Shown piece by piece: positions 1-8,850 of a DNA stretch of 64,000 bases (position 1 is its first letter; the number at the start of each line of letters is the position of its first letter). A program made the position numbers and the translations under genes. The notes beneath the pieces were generated by a model. That model had not been told where the DNA came from, searched no databases, and worked only from the letters and a program-made list of their open reading frames with translations. Source of the stretch: Rossellomorea aquimaris (lineage in GTDB: Bacteria; Bacillota; Bacilli; Bacillales; Bacillaceae_B); contig NZ_JAIVAT010000001.1 in NCBI RefSeq assembly GCF_020172085.1, positions 40,728 to 104,727 on the forward strand, in the 5' to 3' direction.

Positions 1-12
1 AAGGAGCCAAAT

Positions 13-195
13 ATGTCCTACGTAGCCATCGGAAGAATCATACAGGTGTACAATGAGCGATATCCTCATCATACATTCCTATATATGATCAGTGATAAGG
101 GAGAAGATGAGTTAGAGAAGGGGAGAATATCTTTAAAATCTGCTGTGGAGCTTATGGTAAATGAAAAGATATGTAATATCTATGCCCCCCAGTAA
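13..195 (+). CDS. Small hypothetical protein, 60 aa
   Basis: A short complete frame begins with ATG behind an AAGGAG ribosome-binding site at the left edge of the window. The product is soluble-looking and mixed charged/hydrophobic, with no signal peptide, membrane segment or cysteine motif. I do not recognise a family. It precedes bioY by about 100 bases that hold the BirA-like operator, so it is probably the last gene of an upstream unit and not part of the biotin unit. The good ribosome-binding site and intact frame support a real gene; its function is unknown. Confidence 0.5.
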   Translation: MSYVAIGRIIQVYNERYPHHTFLYMISDKGEDELEKGRISLKSAVELMVNEKICNIYAPQ

Positions 196-252
196 TAAAG
201 GCCATAGATGTATTTAATACGTCAAAATGTTCTTCCCGAATGTAATGACATG

Positions 253-282
253 TGTTAACTTATTGTTATATATAGGTTTACA
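253..282 (+). promoter_or_regulatory. BirA-type biotin operator upstream of bioY
   Basis: TGTTAAC, 16 bases, then GTTTACA forms an interrupted palindrome of the kind bound by the biotin repressor/ligase BirA in Bacilli (TTGTTAAC-N14-16-GTTAACAA class). It sits 20 bases before the bioY start, over the expected promoter, so biotin-loaded BirA should block bioY transcription. The match is read directly; binding is inferred. Confidence 0.75.
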
Positions 283-302
283 TACATTAGGGGGATTAGA
301 AC

Positions 303-863
303 ATGAATGGAGAAAAATTACGGATGCTTATCCACTGTGCCATCTTTGCTGCGATGACAGGGATCTTCGCACAAATCGAAATACCATTGCCACTCGTTCC
401 CATCAGCGGACAGACACTGGCTGTCGGTATCACAGCAACGATTCTAGGAAGCAGATATGGTGCATTGTCTTTAATATGCTATGCGGCACTCGGAGCTGTG
501 GGCGTCCCGGTGTTTGCCGGGTTCAGCGGGGGTGCACAAGTACTGGTCGGACCAACAGGCGGCTATATCTTCGGCTTTATCGTAGCGGCTTTCTTTACAG
601 GTTATATTCTTGAAAAAACGAAGTTCACCATTCCTATGGCGATGATTGCCAATACGGTGGGGATGATCATTACGTTGATTCTTGGTACCATCCAACTGAA
701 ATATGTAGCTGATTTGGGTTGGAATCAGGCAATGGCAGCTGGAGTTTATCCATTTATCGTAGTGGGTCTGATCAAAGCATTCCTTGCAAGCTGGATTGGA
801 ATCACGGTAAGAAAGCGTTTGATACAGGCTAAATTGATCCAGAATCAGAAAGTGGCTGTATAG
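303..863 (+). CDS. bioY: Biotin ECF transporter substrate-binding component BioY
   Basis: A 186-residue integral membrane protein of the BioY family, the S-component that captures biotin and works with the shared EcfA/EcfA'/EcfT energising module encoded elsewhere. The family pattern is clear: about six hydrophobic helices, an early TGIFAQIEIPLPLVPISGQT-like segment (about residues 20-40) and the glycine-rich GPTGGYIFGF motif near residue 85. It starts at ATG behind AGGGGG and is a single-gene unit bounded by a BirA box upstream and a terminator downstream. No biotin synthesis genes lie nearby, which fits scavenging of external biotin under BirA control. Length is normal for the family. Confidence 0.95.
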   Translation: MNGEKLRMLIHCAIFAAMTGIFAQIEIPLPLVPISGQTLAVGITATILGSRYGALSLICYAALGAVGVPVFAGFSGGAQVLVGPTGGYIFGFIVAAFFTGYILEKTKFTIPMAMIANTVGMIITLILGTIQLKYVADLGWNQAMAAGVYPFIVVGLIKAFLASWIGITVRKRLIQAKLIQNQKVAV

Positions 864-962
864 GAAAACGCTGGCTCTCTAAAGGGACGGTGGAATAAGA
901 GCTAGTGTTGCATTCATTAGCGCTGTATGTAATGTCCTTAAATGCCATTCAACATAAAAAAG

Positions 963-1001
963 CAGAACGCCTGGATATTGTTCCTGGCGTTCTGTTTTTT
1001 T
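963..1001 (+). terminator. Intrinsic terminator after bioY
   Basis: CAGAACGCC and GGCGTTCTG form a 9-bp stem with a 14-base loop, followed by seven T residues. It ends the bioY transcript about 100 bases after the stop. Confidence 0.85.
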
Positions 1002-1009
1002 GATTTGCC

Positions 1010-1114
1010 TTAGGCCAGCATGAAACACTTATATGATTTATCTTTATTTTTTCTTCTGCCTATGATGACAACAGTGGTTAAAACAATAATGAGTAAGAAC
1101 ATTCCTTCAGCCAT
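1010..1114 (-). CDS. Small single-span membrane protein, 34 aa
   Basis: A short frame on the minus strand starts with ATG two bases after a run of six G (ribosome-binding site) and reads a classic mini-membrane protein: about four polar residues, a 15-residue hydrophobic span (FLLIIVLTTVVII), then a basic tail (GRRKNKDK). No family recognised. It converges on bioY and would share the terminator region. The hydrophobic-then-basic pattern plus the strong purine-rich site make it more likely real than chance, but the small size keeps confidence moderate. Confidence 0.42.
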   Translation of the reverse strand: MAEGMFLLIIVLTTVVIIGRRKNKDKSYKCFMLA

Positions 1115-1348
1115 ACAATCCCCCCTCGATAGTGGTGAGATGACGATCGAGTTCAGTGTAATCCAATGAGATTTCCAGCCATCTGGTAGTAGTTACAAAT
1201 TGAAAGTAAAATAGTTTCAAAATTTAGATTATTACACTCGTAAATTCGGCCTATTTTTCATTCAAAGTGAGAACACACCAGGTCACATGTGATTTGGTGT
1301 GTTGCTGATTGATTTCATATAGAATCAAATAATGAGGTAAAGGTCCAT

Positions 1349-2140
1349 TTATCCGAATTTATACATGGACCAATATCCGATATCTTTAAATCCGATGCGT
1401 TTATAAATTTTCCCCGCCTCTGGATTATCATAGAAAAGGCAGAGCTCCTTCCCTTCGTTTAAGACATCACGGCAAAGCTTTGTCATGCAATCTGTTGCAT
1501 AGCCCTTTTTCTTATACAGGGGGTGGGTGCATACAGCGACAATCATGGCGGACATGCTGTTTTCTGCCGTTGTGGAAGCGGAAGAAACAAACTTGCCGTC
1601 TTGTTCTACGTAGTAGCTGCGTGCCACTCCTTTTTCCATCCCGTGCTTCCTTTTCTCCACTGTAAAACTTCCGCCGCTGAATTCAGGGATAAAGTTCAAC
1701 AACTCCACAAGCTTCGGTAAATCAGTGACAGAAGCCTCTTTCACGTTTGGAAGGCCATGTTCTTCCATGGAGGAGGTGCTGTCGCATTTTGCATAATACA
1801 TATGTCGTTTCGATTGGATTTCTCTTGATAAAAAGGGCTCGACTTCAGTGACAATTCGCTTTAATCCCGAAACGATGCTGTAATCTTCCGTTTCGTTGAT
1901 GATAGCGGCAAATCCTTCAGCATCAAAATGGCCCATCGAATACGGAATGAAGTTTTCTCTGTATTTAAGAAGGATCCCTCTTAGGTTTCCTTCCTCGTCA
2001 AAATCTCCCCAGATCTTCTGGAAATCCTGCTCGTATCCAAAAGCTTCAATGTCCCCAATGATGAATAAGTTCTCGGCAGGCTGCTGTTGTATGAGCTGCT
2101 GGCATAGTTCGTGATCTTTATCTGAAAGCTGTCTGATCAT
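1349..2140 (-). CDS. GNAT family N-acetyltransferase
   Basis: A 263-residue protein whose C-terminal third carries the GNAT acetyl-CoA site: a beta strand (AVCTHP) followed by KKKGYATDCMTKLC, the R/Q-x-x-G-x-A type pyrophosphate loop, near residues 205-225. The N-terminal half is a divergent acyltransferase-like domain, as in FR47-type two-domain GNAT proteins. It starts at ATG with a GGGGGA site seven bases upstream. It is transcribed alone, divergent from the small membrane gene at 2309. The substrate cannot be told from sequence. Confidence 0.8.
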   Translation of the reverse strand: MIRQLSDKDHELCQQLIQQQPAENLFIIGDIEAFGYEQDFQKIWGDFDEEGNLRGILLKYRENFIPYSMGHFDAEGFAAIINETEDYSIVSGLKRIVTEVEPFLSREIQSKRHMYYAKCDSTSSMEEHGLPNVKEASVTDLPKLVELLNFIPEFSGGSFTVEKRKHGMEKGVARSYYVEQDGKFVSSASTTAENSMSAMIVAVCTHPLYKKKGYATDCMTKLCRDVLNEGKELCLFYDNPEAGKIYKRIGFKDIGYWSMYKFG

Positions 2141-2308
2141 CTTGATTCCCCCTGTGAAATTTATTCATTATCATACCAAAATTAGCAATATTTAGTAAAG
2201 TGTGAATTTTAGAAAGTAAGCGGATTTTTTCTCCTATCCGGCAAGTGGTTTTAAATTTTGCATATTAGGGAAACTTATGAACAATAACAGTTGTAAGGAG
2301 GAGCACAC

Positions 2309-2458
2309 ATGCTTTGGACCATCATCGGAATCTTATTAGTACTATGGTTATTAGGATTGATCTTTAAGATCGGTGGAGCCGTCATTCATGTTCTACTGAT
2401 CATCGCCGTTGTCGTATTCTTATTTAACAGAATCACCGGCCGCAAAAAAGGATTATAA
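2309..2458 (+). CDS. Small membrane protein of the lmo0937 family, 49 aa
   Basis: A 49-residue protein with two hydrophobic stretches (residues about 3-18 and 22-40) separated by a short KIGG turn and ending in a basic tail (GRKKGL). This is the pattern of the widespread short 'lmo0937 family' membrane proteins of Firmicutes; no biochemical role is established. ATG follows AAGGAGGAG closely. It is monocistronic and converges on pckA across a 16-bp perfect hairpin terminator. Confidence 0.8.
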   Translation: MLWTIIGILLVLWLLGLIFKIGGAVIHVLLIIAVVVFLFNRITGRKKGL

Positions 2459-2463
2459 CGAAA

Positions 2464-2506
2464 CAAAGGTCCGTCCCTCTTGGTTGAGGGACGGACCTTT
2501 GTTTTT
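2464..2506. terminator. Bidirectional terminator with paired GGGACGGACC arms
   Basis: A perfect 16-bp stem, six-base loop and T-rich flanks on both sides serve the convergent small membrane gene and pckA. Both arms contain GGTCCGTCCC/GGGACGGACC, the 10-mer that recurs at other terminators in this window. Confidence 0.9.
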
Positions 2507-2511
2507 GGTGA

Positions 2512-4101
2512 TTATCTAAAGGCAGGGCCGCCTTGTTGTTCGATGTCAGAAGGGACGTTTGAGAATTTCTTGAAGTTCTCGTTGAATTTGTGAGCAAGTT
2601 CTTTTGCTTTCCCTTCATAAGCCGCTTCATTTGACCAAGTCTTCTTAGGTTGAAGAACTTCGTCCGGAACACCAGGAACATGAACCGGGATATTCAGGCC
2701 GAAGATTTCGTCTGTAGCAGTTTCTACATTCGTCAATTCGCCTTCAAGTGCTGCCTGAATCATGGCACGAGTGTAAGAAAGCTTCATACGGTTCCCGACG
2801 CCATATTCTCCACCAGTCCAGCCAGTGTTCACAAGGAATACCTGTGCATTGTGCTCATCGATCTTCTTGCCAAGCATCTCTGCATAGCGAGTAGCAGGAA
2901 GTGGCAGGAACGGTGAGCCAAAGCAAGTAGAGAATGTGGCTTGAGGTGAAGTGATGCCGCGCTCAGTGCCAGCAAGCTTCGACGTATATCCGCTTAAGAA
3001 GTGATACATAGCCTGTTCTTTTGTCAGCTTGCTGATCGGAGGTAATACCCCGAATGCATCAGCCGTTAAGAATACGATCGTATTTGGGTGGCCTGCAATA
3101 CTTGGCTCCACGATGTTATCCATCGCTTGAAGAGGGTATGCAGCACGTGTATTTTCTGTCAAAGTGTTATCATCATAATCCGGGATGCGGGACATGTCAT
3201 CAAGAACAACGTTTTCAAGGACTGAACCGAAACGGATGGCATCGAAGATCTGTGGTTCTTTCTCACGTGTGAGACCGATGCATTTTGCGTAGCAGCCGCC
3301 TTCGATATTGAATACTCCGTTCGGGGACCAGCCGTGCTCATCATCACCGATCAAACGGCGGTTTGGATCCGCTGATAAAGTCGTTTTACCAGTACCAGAT
3401 AGTCCGAAGAATAATGCGACATCGCCTTCACGGCCGACGTTTGAAGAACAGTGCATAGACAGGATATCGGATTCAGGAAGTACATAGTTCATAACAGAGA
3501 AGATGGATTTCTTCATTTCACCGGCGTATTCCGTCCCACCGATCAATACGATTCTCTTCTCGAAGGAAACGATGATGAACGTTTCAGAGTGAGTTCCGTC
3601 GACTTCAGGATCAGCCTTGAAGTTCGGAGCTGAGATGACAGTGAATTCCGACTGGTGACCTTTTAACTCTTCTGTTTCCGGGCGGATGAATAATTGGTGA
3701 GCAAAAAGATTATGCCATGCGAATTCATTGATCACTTGAATCGGCAGTCTATGTTTAGGATCGGCACCTGCAAATCCTTTAAAGGAGAAAACCTCTTCTT
3801 TTTCTTTTAAGTATTCGATGACTTTCGTATATAATTTATCGAATGATTCCGAAGAAATCGGCTGATTCACAGAGCCCCATTCGATCTTATCTTTCGTTGA
3901 TGGTTCTTCAACAATAAATTTATCTTTAGGCGAGCGTCCTGTGTATTTACCAGTTTCTGCTCTGACTGCTCCAGATGATGTTAAAACGCCTTCATTTCGT
4001 TGAAGGACCTTTTCGACTAGTTGAGAAACAGATAATTGTTCCTGAATGTTTTGACCGTTAAGTAATTCTGTTAATTCATTAGACATGCTCACTGAATTCA
4101 T
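2512..4101 (-). CDS. pckA: Phosphoenolpyruvate carboxykinase (ATP)
   Basis: A 529-residue ATP-dependent PEP carboxykinase, the first step of gluconeogenesis: oxaloacetate + ATP to PEP + CO2 + ADP. It shows the family's P-loop [16 protein letters not shown] (about residues 233-248), the preceding metal-binding HCSSNVG segment, and the EGGCYAKCI stretch. The chosen ATG has AAGGAAGGG seven bases upstream; a second in-frame ATG five codons later is possible. Monocistronic, with a promoter that overlaps a CcpN-like operator. In B. subtilis pckA is repressed by CcpN on glycolytic carbon, and this arrangement suggests the same control. Confidence 0.97.
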   Translation of the reverse strand: MNSVSMSNELTELLNGQNIQEQLSVSQLVEKVLQRNEGVLTSSGAVRAETGKYTGRSPKDKFIVEEPSTKDKIEWGSVNQPISSESFDKLYTKVIEYLKEKEEVFSFKGFAGADPKHRLPIQVINEFAWHNLFAHQLFIRPETEELKGHQSEFTVISAPNFKADPEVDGTHSETFIIVSFEKRIVLIGGTEYAGEMKKSIFSVMNYVLPESDILSMHCSSNVGREGDVALFFGLSGTGKTTLSADPNRRLIGDDEHGWSPNGVFNIEGGCYAKCIGLTREKEPQIFDAIRFGSVLENVVLDDMSRIPDYDDNTLTENTRAAYPLQAMDNIVEPSIAGHPNTIVFLTADAFGVLPPISKLTKEQAMYHFLSGYTSKLAGTERGITSPQATFSTCFGSPFLPLPATRYAEMLGKKIDEHNAQVFLVNTGWTGGEYGVGNRMKLSYTRAMIQAALEGELTNVETATDEIFGLNIPVHVPGVPDEVLQPKKTWSNEAAYEGKAKELAHKFNENFKKFSNVPSDIEQQGGPAFR

Positions 4102-4150
4102 TCGAACCCTTCCTTTATATAAATTTATTTATCGCTTACTTCACAAAAAT

Positions 4151-4178
4151 AGTATAACACAATCAAGCTATTAGTCTA
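4151..4178 (-). promoter_or_regulatory. pckA promoter overlapping a CcpN-like operator
   Basis: On the minus strand TAGACT, 16 bases, TATACT forms a sigma-A-like promoter about 50 bases before pckA. TGTGTTATACT, covering the -10 box (plus 4151-4161), matches the TRTGHYATAYW pattern I recall for CcpN, the repressor of gapB and pckA. The sequence match is seen; repression is inferred. Confidence 0.6.
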
Positions 4179-4356
4179 TACTATTTATTTAAATTTATAA
4201 TGTGTCTTCATTTTGTCACATTTTTTATCCAAATACAGCTTGTTTCTTCTTATATATATGAAAAGGACAAAAGATTGTTTAGCCTCATTGACTAATTAGG
4301 TTACAAAACCGATTAAGATAGGCGGGGAGTTGGTTAAACCTGTCATTCGAAAAAAG

Positions 4357-4385
4357 TTGACACCCTTTGTCCTAAACGTTATCAT
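4357..4385 (+). promoter_or_regulatory. Sigma-A promoter for the metK leader
   Basis: A consensus TTGACA, a 17-base spacer and TATCAT end about 16 bases before the riboswitch aptamer, placing the transcript start at the 5' side of the S-box. Confidence 0.85.
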
Positions 4386-4401
4386 TGTTCCTTGAACGGA
4401 T

Positions 4402-4547
4402 ACTCTTATCCTGAGCTGGTGGAGGGAGCAGACCCTATGAAACCCAGCAACCTGCTAAATAGTGTAAGGATCTTCTTCTTTGAGTCGATCCGATTAAGCG
4501 AAGGTGCTAAACTGAGGCAAGGTCTCTAAAACCTTGAACGATAAGAG
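4402..4547 (+). promoter_or_regulatory. SAM-I (S-box) riboswitch aptamer
   Basis: The leader starts with CTCTTATC and closes with GATAAGAG (P1). It contains the hallmark S-box cores GAGCTGGTGGAGGGA, GACCCTATGAAACCC-AGCAACC and AAGGTGCTAA, which build the four-way junction that binds S-adenosylmethionine. It precedes metK, a standard S-box target. Binding of SAM should favour the downstream terminator. Confidence 0.95.
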
Positions 4548-4571
4548 AGAAAAGGCGCGGCTATGATCTGA

Positions 4572-4611
4572 AACCTTTCCTCTGAAGCTTTTTCCTGAGG
4601 AAGGGTTTTTT
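4572..4611 (+). terminator. SAM-riboswitch expression-platform terminator
   Basis: AACCTTTCCTC pairs with GAGGAAGGGTT around a 14-base loop, followed by a T run, about 150 bases before the metK start. It is the off-state hairpin of the riboswitch. Confidence 0.88.
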
Positions 4612-4758
4612 CTGTTTATAGTGGACCACATGCACATAAATCATGATTTATTGATAAAAGAATCATGTTTACTTCATACTACTTAGGGAAATGAGTACCG
4701 TATCTGTTTACTTTTTGTCGGAACTGTTTCTGACAAATATGCTTAAGGAGGAACCTTG

Positions 4759-5961
4759 ATGTCAACTAAACGTCGTCTGTTTACATCTGAGTCCGTAACT
4801 GAAGGACATCCAGATAAAATTTGTGACCAAATTTCTGATTCAATTCTTGATGCAATTCTTACAAATGATCCGAATGCACGTGTGGCATGTGAAACTTCCG
4901 TCACAACGGGTCTTGTGCTTGTTGCTGGTGAGATTACTACGAATACGTATGTCGATATTCCGAAAATCGTTCGTGAAACGATCCGTGAAATCGGATATAC
5001 TCGTGCAAAATATGGATTTGATGCTGAAACGTGTGCGGTACTGACTTCCATCGATGAGCAGTCTGCTGATATCGCTCAAGGTGTGGACCAGGCACTTGAA
5101 GCCCGTGAAGGTCAAATGTCAGACGAAGAAATCGAAGCAATCGGTGCTGGTGACCAGGGGCTGATGTTCGGATTCGCTTGTAATGAAACGAAGGAGCTAA
5201 TGCCTCTTCCGATTTCTCTTTCTCACAAAATTTCTCGTCGCCTGACAGAAGTTCGTAAAGAAGAAATCCTTCCTTACCTTCGTCCAGATGGTAAAACGCA
5301 AGTTACCGTTGAATACGATGAAAACGATAAGCCGGTTCGCATCGACACAATCGTTATCTCTACTCAACATCACCCGGAAGTGACGCTTGAGCAAATTCAG
5401 CGTAACCTGAAAGAATATGTCATCGATCCTGTTGTACCGAAAGAACTGATCGATGAAGAAACAAAATACTTCATCAACCCGACTGGCCGTTTCGTTATCG
5501 GTGGACCACAAGGTGATGCCGGATTAACTGGCCGTAAAATCATCGTTGACACATACGGCGGATACGCTCGTCACGGTGGCGGTGCATTCTCTGGTAAGGA
5601 TGCAACAAAAGTGGACCGTTCAGCGGCTTATGCAGCACGCTATGTAGCGAAGAACATCGTTGCGGCAGGACTAGCTGAAAAATGTGAAGTTCAATTAGCC
5701 TATGCTATCGGGGTTGCACAACCAGTATCCATCTCTGTAGATACATTCGGAACAGGCAAAGTATCAGAAGACGTTTTAATTGACGTTGTTCGTAATAACT
5801 TTGATCTGCGTCCTGCAGGAATCATCAAAATGTTAGACCTTCGTCGTCCGATTTACAAGCAGACAGCTGCTTACGGACACTTCGGCCGTAATGACCTTGA
5901 CCTTCCTTGGGAGCGCACAAACAAAGCAGAAGCATTGAAAGCAGAAGCTTTGGCTGAATAA
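4759..5961 (+). CDS. metK: S-adenosylmethionine synthetase
   Basis: A 400-residue methionine adenosyltransferase making SAM from methionine and ATP. It has the N-terminal [15 protein letters not shown] motif (about residues 9-23), GAGDQG in the middle, and the glycine-rich [16 protein letters not shown] loop near residue 275. The ATG at 4759 lies seven bases after AAGGAGG; a TTG one codon earlier is less likely. It is controlled by the SAM-I riboswitch upstream and ended by a strong hairpin. Length is normal for Bacillus MetK. Confidence 0.98.
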   Translation: MSTKRRLFTSESVTEGHPDKICDQISDSILDAILTNDPNARVACETSVTTGLVLVAGEITTNTYVDIPKIVRETIREIGYTRAKYGFDAETCAVLTSIDEQSADIAQGVDQALEAREGQMSDEEIEAIGAGDQGLMFGFACNETKELMPLPISLSHKISRRLTEVRKEEILPYLRPDGKTQVTVEYDENDKPVRIDTIVISTQHHPEVTLEQIQRNLKEYVIDPVVPKELIDEETKYFINPTGRFVIGGPQGDAGLTGRKIIVDTYGGYARHGGGAFSGKDATKVDRSAAYAARYVAKNIVAAGLAEKCEVQLAYAIGVAQPVSISVDTFGTGKVSEDVLIDVVRNNFDLRPAGIIKMLDLRRPIYKQTAAYGHFGRNDLDLPWERTNKAEALKAEALAE

Positions 5962-5973
5962 GAAATGATTGAA

Positions 5974-6007
5974 AAGACCAACACTTTGAGAGGTGTTGGT
6001 CTTTTTT
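5974..6007 (+). terminator. Intrinsic terminator after metK
   Basis: AAGACCAACAC and GGTGTTGGTCTT form an 11-bp stem with a short loop and a T6 tract just after the metK stop. Confidence 0.88.
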
Positions 6008-6092
6008 GGTGGTGGGGAGGCGTGACGAGGGTTGGAGTACGGTGAGGTGGCGTGGAGTTCCGAGGTGCGAAAATGGTCGATATTGGTCGAAT

Positions 6093-6213
6093 GGCAGATA
6101 TATCTTCATTTTTGGCAGATAAAACAGAAAAACAGCAGATAAAACATATTTTAGGCAGATATGTTCTCAAACCGGCAGATAAATTCCCAAAATGGCAGAT
6201 AAATCCCCCACCC
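6093..6213. repeat. Degenerate tandem repeats, 20-21 bp period, GGCAGATAAA core
   Basis: Six units each begin with GGCAGAT (one has AGCAGAT) at 6093, 6114, 6134, 6154, 6174 and 6194. The spacing is 21, 20, 20, 20 and 20 bases, with variable A/T-rich filler between cores. The tract lies past the metK terminator and before the convergent ytoA 3' end. The period is not a multiple of three and no coding frame spans it. It fills most of the 340-base gap between metK and ytoA. Confidence 0.85.
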
Positions 6214-6302
6214 GGCACCCAAACTCAGAAACCGGACCATCCATGCAAGAAAATATACCATGAGTAATCCATTAAAGGATGGGGTATCCCAAGTATAGGA
6301 AG

Positions 6303-6818
6303 TTAAAACGGTTTGATATTCTTATAATACTGTCCTTTTTCTGCGTATTCCCTGGAAATGCGTTTCATCTCACTTATATCGTGTTCGTTAAGCTCCCTCA
6401 CGACCTTAGCCGGTCGACCGAATGCGAGTGTATTCGGCGGAATGACCTTCCCCTGGGGAACAAGGCTTCCTGCTCCGATAAACGCTCCTTCGCCGATTTC
6501 GGCATTATCGAGGATGATCGATCCCATACCGATCAATGCCTTTTTTCTGATCTTGCAGCTATGTAGAATCACACCATGGCCAACGGTCACCTCATCTTCA
6601 AGGATAAGAGGGTTATTTGGACTCTGATGGAGAATGGAGTTATCCTGTATATTGACTTTATCACCGATTTTAGTGGGAGCAACATCCCCCCTGATGACGG
6701 TATTGAACCAGATACTGGACTCCTCACCGATCTCTACGTCTCCGGAGATGGTCACATAATCCGCAATGAAAGCGGACTCCGCGATGATCGGTTTTTTATC
6801 GAAATATGGATAAAGCAT
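6303..6818 (-). CDS. ytoA: Gamma-carbonic-anhydrase-like hexapeptide-repeat protein YtoA
   Basis: A 171-residue left-handed beta-helix protein of the gamma carbonic anhydrase/YrdA family. Successive six-residue turns (for example IGEESSIWFNTVIRGD, VNIQDNSILHQ, VTVGHGVILHSCKI) run from about residue 25 to 135. The conserved metal-ligand histidines appear in SILHQ, TVGHG and ILHSC. The true substrate of the bacterial family members is uncertain. It lies divergently next to ytpA, as in the B. subtilis ytoA-ytpAB neighbourhood. ATG is preceded by AAAGGGG. Confidence 0.93.
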   Translation of the reverse strand: MLYPYFDKKPIIAESAFIADYVTISGDVEIGEESSIWFNTVIRGDVAPTKIGDKVNIQDNSILHQSPNNPLILEDEVTVGHGVILHSCKIRKKALIGMGSIILDNAEIGEGAFIGAGSLVPQGKVIPPNTLAFGRPAKVVRELNEHDISEMKRISREYAEKGQYYKNIKPF

Positions 6819-6902
6819 TTTTTACTACCCCTTTCAATAATATTTATTATAATAATGGTAGCAGAATTCATTCAATGAGAGAACTACAAAGGAGGATTTG
6901 TC

Positions 6903-7706
6903 ATGTGGAAATGGGAATCAGATCAAGAGGCAAAGGCAGTCATCGTCATCGTTCATGGCGCTATGGAACATCACGGCAGGTACGGCTGGCTCATTGAAAT
7001 GTGGCGTGCAGCAGGCTATCATGTCGTCATGGGAGACTTGCCCGGTCAGGGGATGACGTCCCGGAGCCAAAGAGGACACATTGATTCCTTTGATGAGTAT
7101 ATAGTAGAAGTGAAGGATTGGATCCAGGCAGCGTATCAATTCGAATTGCCGGTCTTTGTGATCGGTCACAGTATGGGTGGTCTTATTACGGTGCGTTTGC
7201 TGCAGGAATCTCATGTGAACCTGGCGGGTGTGGTTTTGTCATCACCATGCTTAGGGTTGGTCACAACTCCTGCCAAACCGATCGAGCTTATGTCCCACGG
7301 ATTAAATAAAATCGCTCCCATGGTGAAATTTCCATCAGGATTAACGGTCGATATGGCAACAAGAAATGCAGATGTCCGTGAAATTGACAGCAATGACACA
7401 CTTTATATCACCAAAGTGTCGGTCCGTTGGTATAGGGAGCTTTCCCAAGCGATTAAATTGGCCTATACAAACCTTGAAAAAATGCCTGATTTGCCACTTC
7501 TCGTGCTGCAGGCAGGTGACGATAAAATCGTGGATAAAAAAGCCGTGAAAAAATGGTTCAATGAATTGTCATTATCTGAAATGCATTACAAAGAATGGCC
7601 GAAATGCTATCATGAAATCTATAATGAACCTGAAAGAGAAGAAATATTTGAGTACTCCAAGAACTTCATAGAAAGTCGATTGAAAGCGCTGGGATACATT
7701 TTGTAA
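6903..7706 (+). CDS. ytpA: Alpha/beta hydrolase YtpA (lysophospholipase type)
   Basis: A 267-residue alpha/beta hydrolase with the nucleophile elbow GHSMGG (about residues 87-92), an early IVHGAMEHHGRY oxyanion-hole motif typical of monoglyceride lipase/lysophospholipase enzymes, and a C-terminal acid/histidine pair (AGDDKIVD; CYHEIYNE). In B. subtilis YtpA makes the lysophospholipid antibiotic bacilysocin and is paired with ytpB, as here. ATG follows AAAGGAGG. It and ytpB, 14 bases on, form one operon ended by the terminator at 8809. Confidence 0.92.
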   Translation: MWKWESDQEAKAVIVIVHGAMEHHGRYGWLIEMWRAAGYHVVMGDLPGQGMTSRSQRGHIDSFDEYIVEVKDWIQAAYQFELPVFVIGHSMGGLITVRLLQESHVNLAGVVLSSPCLGLVTTPAKPIELMSHGLNKIAPMVKFPSGLTVDMATRNADVREIDSNDTLYITKVSVRWYRELSQAIKLAYTNLEKMPDLPLLVLQAGDDKIVDKKAVKKWFNELSLSEMHYKEWPKCYHEIYNEPEREEIFEYSKNFIESRLKALGYIL

Positions 7707-7720
7707 AAGAGGTGATGGAA

Positions 7721-8794
7721 TTGTCGATACCAAGTGATCCCTTTACATTAATGACAAGAGTATACCGCACTGTATTTCCAATCGTGCACAGAGAATTAGA
7801 CGGATGGAAGGAGCGGGCTGAAGGGATACCCAATCAGGAGCTTAGAAACCAGGCACTTGCGAGCATCGAGCATAAAACGTTCCACTGCGAGGGAGGATCG
7901 ATTCTTTCCCTCCTTGCCCTGGACCAGAAAATAGAGACAATCCGTTTCATAGTCGCCTATCAGACGATAAGCGACTATTTGGACAATCTATGTGACCGCA
8001 GTGTTTCCCTGGATCCAGAAGACTTTGCCCTTCTTCATCAGTCCATGAAAGATTCATTGACAGTGGGGGCAGAGCCTGTAAATTATTATGCTTTAAGAAA
8101 AGATCAGGATGATGGGGGATATCTCAGAGATTTAGTCCTGTCCTGTCAATCCGTTCTCGCAAAGTTAAGTCACTATGACAGTATCAAGAAGGACCTCCTG
8201 GAATTGTGTGAGTATTATTGCGATCTACAGATACATAAGCACGTGAAGGAAGAGGAGAGGGTGGAAAGGCTCCAGGACTGGTTTGAAATCCACCGTCCCA
8301 ACTTGCCTGACATGAATTGGTACGAGTTCTCCGCCTGCTCGGGTTCGACCCTCGGAATCTTTTGTTTAGTATCATACGCTTGCCGCCGGGACTTCCAGCC
8401 ATCGTACACAGAGACCATCAAGAGGGGATATTTTCCCTACATTCAAGGCTTACATATCCTTCTTGATTATTTCATCGATCAAGATGAAGACCGGCAGGGA
8501 GGGGATTTAAACTTCTGCTTTTACTATGAAGATGAAGAGCATCTAAAAGAGAGGCTCCTCCACTTCCTGCAGAAAGCCGATGAACATACCGGTGAGCTTC
8601 CCCATGCTCACTTTCACCGCTTAATCAATAAAGGACTCATTGGAGTCTATCTATCGGACGACAAAGCAGCGAAACAATCAAACGTCCAATCCTTCTCCAA
8701 ACAATTCATCGGAGAAGCAGGCTGGATCACCCGATTCTTCTACATGAACGGGAAAATCTACCGCAAATGGAGAAACCGCAAAAGAACATCCTGA
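7721..8794 (+). CDS. ytpB: Tetraprenyl-beta-curcumene synthase YtpB (class IB terpene synthase)
   Basis: About 357 residues of the YtpB/DUF2600 family, which cyclise heptaprenyl or tetraprenyl diphosphate to sesquarterpene precursors (C35 terpenes of Bacillus spores). Two Asp-rich metal-binding segments are visible: SDYLDNLCDR near residue 85 and LDYFIDQDED near 248, the DYxxD-type motifs of class IB enzymes. Start choice: AAGAGGTG is placed correctly for the TTG at 7721; ATG at 7715 and GTG at 7712 are in frame but too close to it. Second gene of the ytpAB operon. Confidence 0.92.
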   Translation: MSIPSDPFTLMTRVYRTVFPIVHRELDGWKERAEGIPNQELRNQALASIEHKTFHCEGGSILSLLALDQKIETIRFIVAYQTISDYLDNLCDRSVSLDPEDFALLHQSMKDSLTVGAEPVNYYALRKDQDDGGYLRDLVLSCQSVLAKLSHYDSIKKDLLELCEYYCDLQIHKHVKEEERVERLQDWFEIHRPNLPDMNWYEFSACSGSTLGIFCLVSYACRRDFQPSYTETIKRGYFPYIQGLHILLDYFIDQDEDRQGGDLNFCFYYEDEEHLKERLLHFLQKADEHTGELPHAHFHRLINKGLIGVYLSDDKAAKQSNVQSFSKQFIGEAGWITRFFYMNGKIYRKWRNRKRTS

Positions 8795-8808
8795 ATAGAG
8801 TGAGAAAG

Positions 8809-8850
8809 AGGGACGACCTTCGAAATCATTTCGAAGGTCCGTCCCTTATT
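8809..8850 (+). terminator. Terminator with GGTCCGTCCC arm after ytpB
   Basis: A long hairpin centred on CTTCGAAAT-C-ATTTCGAAG extends into AAGGTCCGTCCCTT on the 3' arm. The 5' arm has the imperfect partner GGGACGACCTT, one G short, so the stem has a one-base bulge. T-rich tract follows. Confidence 0.85.

Noticed and set aside
227..613. Long overlapping frame on the same strand as bioY
   Set aside because: Out of frame with bioY, cysteine- and arginine-rich shadow product; the bioY frame has clear family motifs and ribosome-binding site.
885..900. AAAGGGACGGTGG after bioY as another copy of the recurring 10-mer
   Set aside because: Matches only the first seven bases; not counted. The partial matches at 34755 and 59259 were excluded for the same reason.
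4743..5511. Several antisense frames inside metK
   Set aside because: All lie within metK, lack ribosome-binding sites and have compositions expected from reading a conserved gene backwards.
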